This document shows, one piece after another, positions 63,194 through 64,000 of a DNA stretch of 64,000 bases. Source of the stretch: Tepidamorphaceae bacterium (GTDB taxonomy: Bacteria > Pseudomonadota > Alphaproteobacteria > Rhizobiales > JAKSCL01); NCBI GenBank assembly GCA_028289445.1, contig JANQPO010000019.1, positions 186,001-250,000 on the forward strand, given 5' to 3'. Numbering within the stretch: the stretch's first letter is position 1; every line of letters starts with the position of its first letter. The notes under the pieces are model-generated. The model was not told where the DNA came from. It searched no databases and saw nothing but the letters and a program-made list of their open reading frames with translations. A program made the position numbers and the translations under genes.

Positions 63194-63244
63194 CCAACCG
63201 GCCCGCGCCCGACAGCGTTGGAGATTGACGGGCCGTGGCGCCGA

Positions 63245-63991
63245 TCAGTCGGCCAACGACCAGGTAACGCTAACCTCGGCGGTAAGGTCGATATCGCCAC
63301 CTTCGATCGGCACCGGCGCGGACTCAGCAGCATCCGCCATCATGGCGCGGGCCATGACACGGCGCTGCGGTACGGCGACCCGCCCCTCCGAGATCGTCAG
63401 GATAGGGCCGAGGGTGATGTTGAACGCGGCGGCATAGAGTTCCGCCTTGCGCAGCGCATCGGCGGCAGCTTTCTCGCGCGCCCGATCCAAGACGCTTTGA
63501 CGATCTGCGATACCGAAATGCGGGCCGCTGATCGTGTTCGCACCGACATCGACGGACCGATCCAGCACCTGGCCGAGGATCGACAGGTCGCGAATGACGA
63601 CCACGACCTGGTTTTGAACCTGATAGCCGACGATGACCGGCGGCTTGGTGCCGTTGTTGGTGCGCTCATAATGATATTGCGGCTGGACCGAAAAATTCGC
63701 CGTTTGGAGATCCATCTCCGGAACGCCGGCAGCCTTGAACGCATCGATCACTTCCGTCATGCGCGCCGTGTTGGCGGAGAGCGCATCGCGTGCCGTCTTT
63801 GCCTGTGTGATAACGCCGGCCGTCATCGTAGCCATGTCGGGCTCGACCGTCGCCTTGCCAGACCCGGTCAACGTGATGACACGCTTTGGCGCCTCGGCGG
63901 CGTACGCCGCCGAAAGGGGAGACGAGGATAGCGAAGCGGCCACCGCAAATGCCGCGAAAACAAGGGTAAAACGCACGGAGATGTTCCTCAT
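63245..63991 (-). CDS. SIMPL-domain (DUF541) periplasmic protein
   Basis: A 248-residue secreted protein. The signal peptide MRNISVRFTLVFAAFAVAAS ends near AAYAAEAPK, residue 32. The SIMPL domain begins RVITLTGSGKATVEPDMATM and has TANFSVQPQYHYERTNNG and VGYQVQNQVVVVIRDLSILG as conserved blocks. Bacterial members (such as E. coli YggE) are linked to oxidative stress or outer-membrane functions, but the mechanism is unclear. The gene lies at the window's right edge with its start inside; the last nine bases hold nothing further. Confidence 0.9.
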   Translation of the reverse strand: MRNISVRFTLVFAAFAVAASLSSSPLSAAYAAEAPKRVITLTGSGKATVEPDMATMTAGVITQAKTARDALSANTARMTEVIDAFKAAGVPEMDLQTANFSVQPQYHYERTNNGTKPPVIVGYQVQNQVVVVIRDLSILGQVLDRSVDVGANTISGPHFGIADRQSVLDRAREKAAADALRKAELYAAAFNITLGPILTISEGRVAVPQRRVMARAMMADAAESAPVPIEGGDIDLTAEVSVTWSLAD

Positions 63992-64000
63992 TTGTGATCG

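Noticed and set aside
1-64000. CRISPR arrays, tRNA or rRNA genes, insertion sequences, prophage or integron features
   Set aside because: No spaced direct-repeat series, cloverleaf-like T-loop sequences, transposase or integrase genes, or target-site duplications were noticed on reading both strands.

Overview
The window looks like a chromosomal segment of a GC-rich alphaproteobacterium, most likely of the Hyphomicrobiales (Rhizobiales). Grounds: a rhizobial-type glycerol ABC transporter operon (glpSTPQUV with glpD and glpR), a Rhodobacter/rhizobial-type sorbitol/mannitol operon (smoEFGK-smoS-mtlK), the alphaproteobacterial glutamate-cysteine ligase, a DUF459 protein, a TadG-like protein, and one copy of a palindromic intergenic element (31551-31596) of a type I recall from rhizobial genomes. 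I saw no tRNA, rRNA, IS element, phage gene or CRISPR array. Coding density is high and no gene-free stretch exceeds 300 bases.

Layout. 1-7620: the start of a class III aminotransferase and a dimethylglycine/sarcosine dehydrogenase-like flavoprotein face an RpiR regulator, a TAXI-type TRAP transporter and a universal stress protein. 7830-15400: sorbitol/mannitol uptake and oxidation operon with a LacI regulator and tandem operator-like repeats. 15548-16387: a lone phytanoyl-CoA dioxygenase-like gene. 16610-25012: glycerol uptake, GlpD and GlpR with phased operator half-sites. 25150-31545: DoxX-like protein, LysR regulator, galU/galE, lytic transglycosylase and DUF459 protein. 31597-43605: housekeeping and nitrogen/sulfur metabolism, including a cobalt-type nitrile hydratase operon converging on a NicO metal transporter, glutathione genes gshA and ggt, a purine nucleoside phosphorylase and an FeS-type photolyase.

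43678-57095 is the most interesting region: an uncharacterised carbohydrate locus. It has an oxidoreductase, two TIM-barrel epimerases, a DhaK-type kinase without DhaL, a triose-phosphate-isomerase-like protein, a cupin, a Tm-1-like protein, a PfkB kinase and an ABC importer built on the same plan as the glycerol importer (binding protein, two permeases, two different ATPases, one very small membrane protein). In both importers one ATPase keeps the LSGG signature but has lost the switch histidine, while its partner keeps the histidine but has a degenerate signature. In a heterodimer this predicts one working and one degenerate ATP site. The single sorbitol-type ATPase SmoK keeps both motifs and serves as an internal control.

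57385-63991 holds a YciA-like thioesterase, a RecD-like helicase, a CAP-domain lipoprotein, a SnoaL-like protein, a TadG-like protein, a class III cyclase whose start codon lies at the foot of a leader hairpin, and a SIMPL-domain protein.
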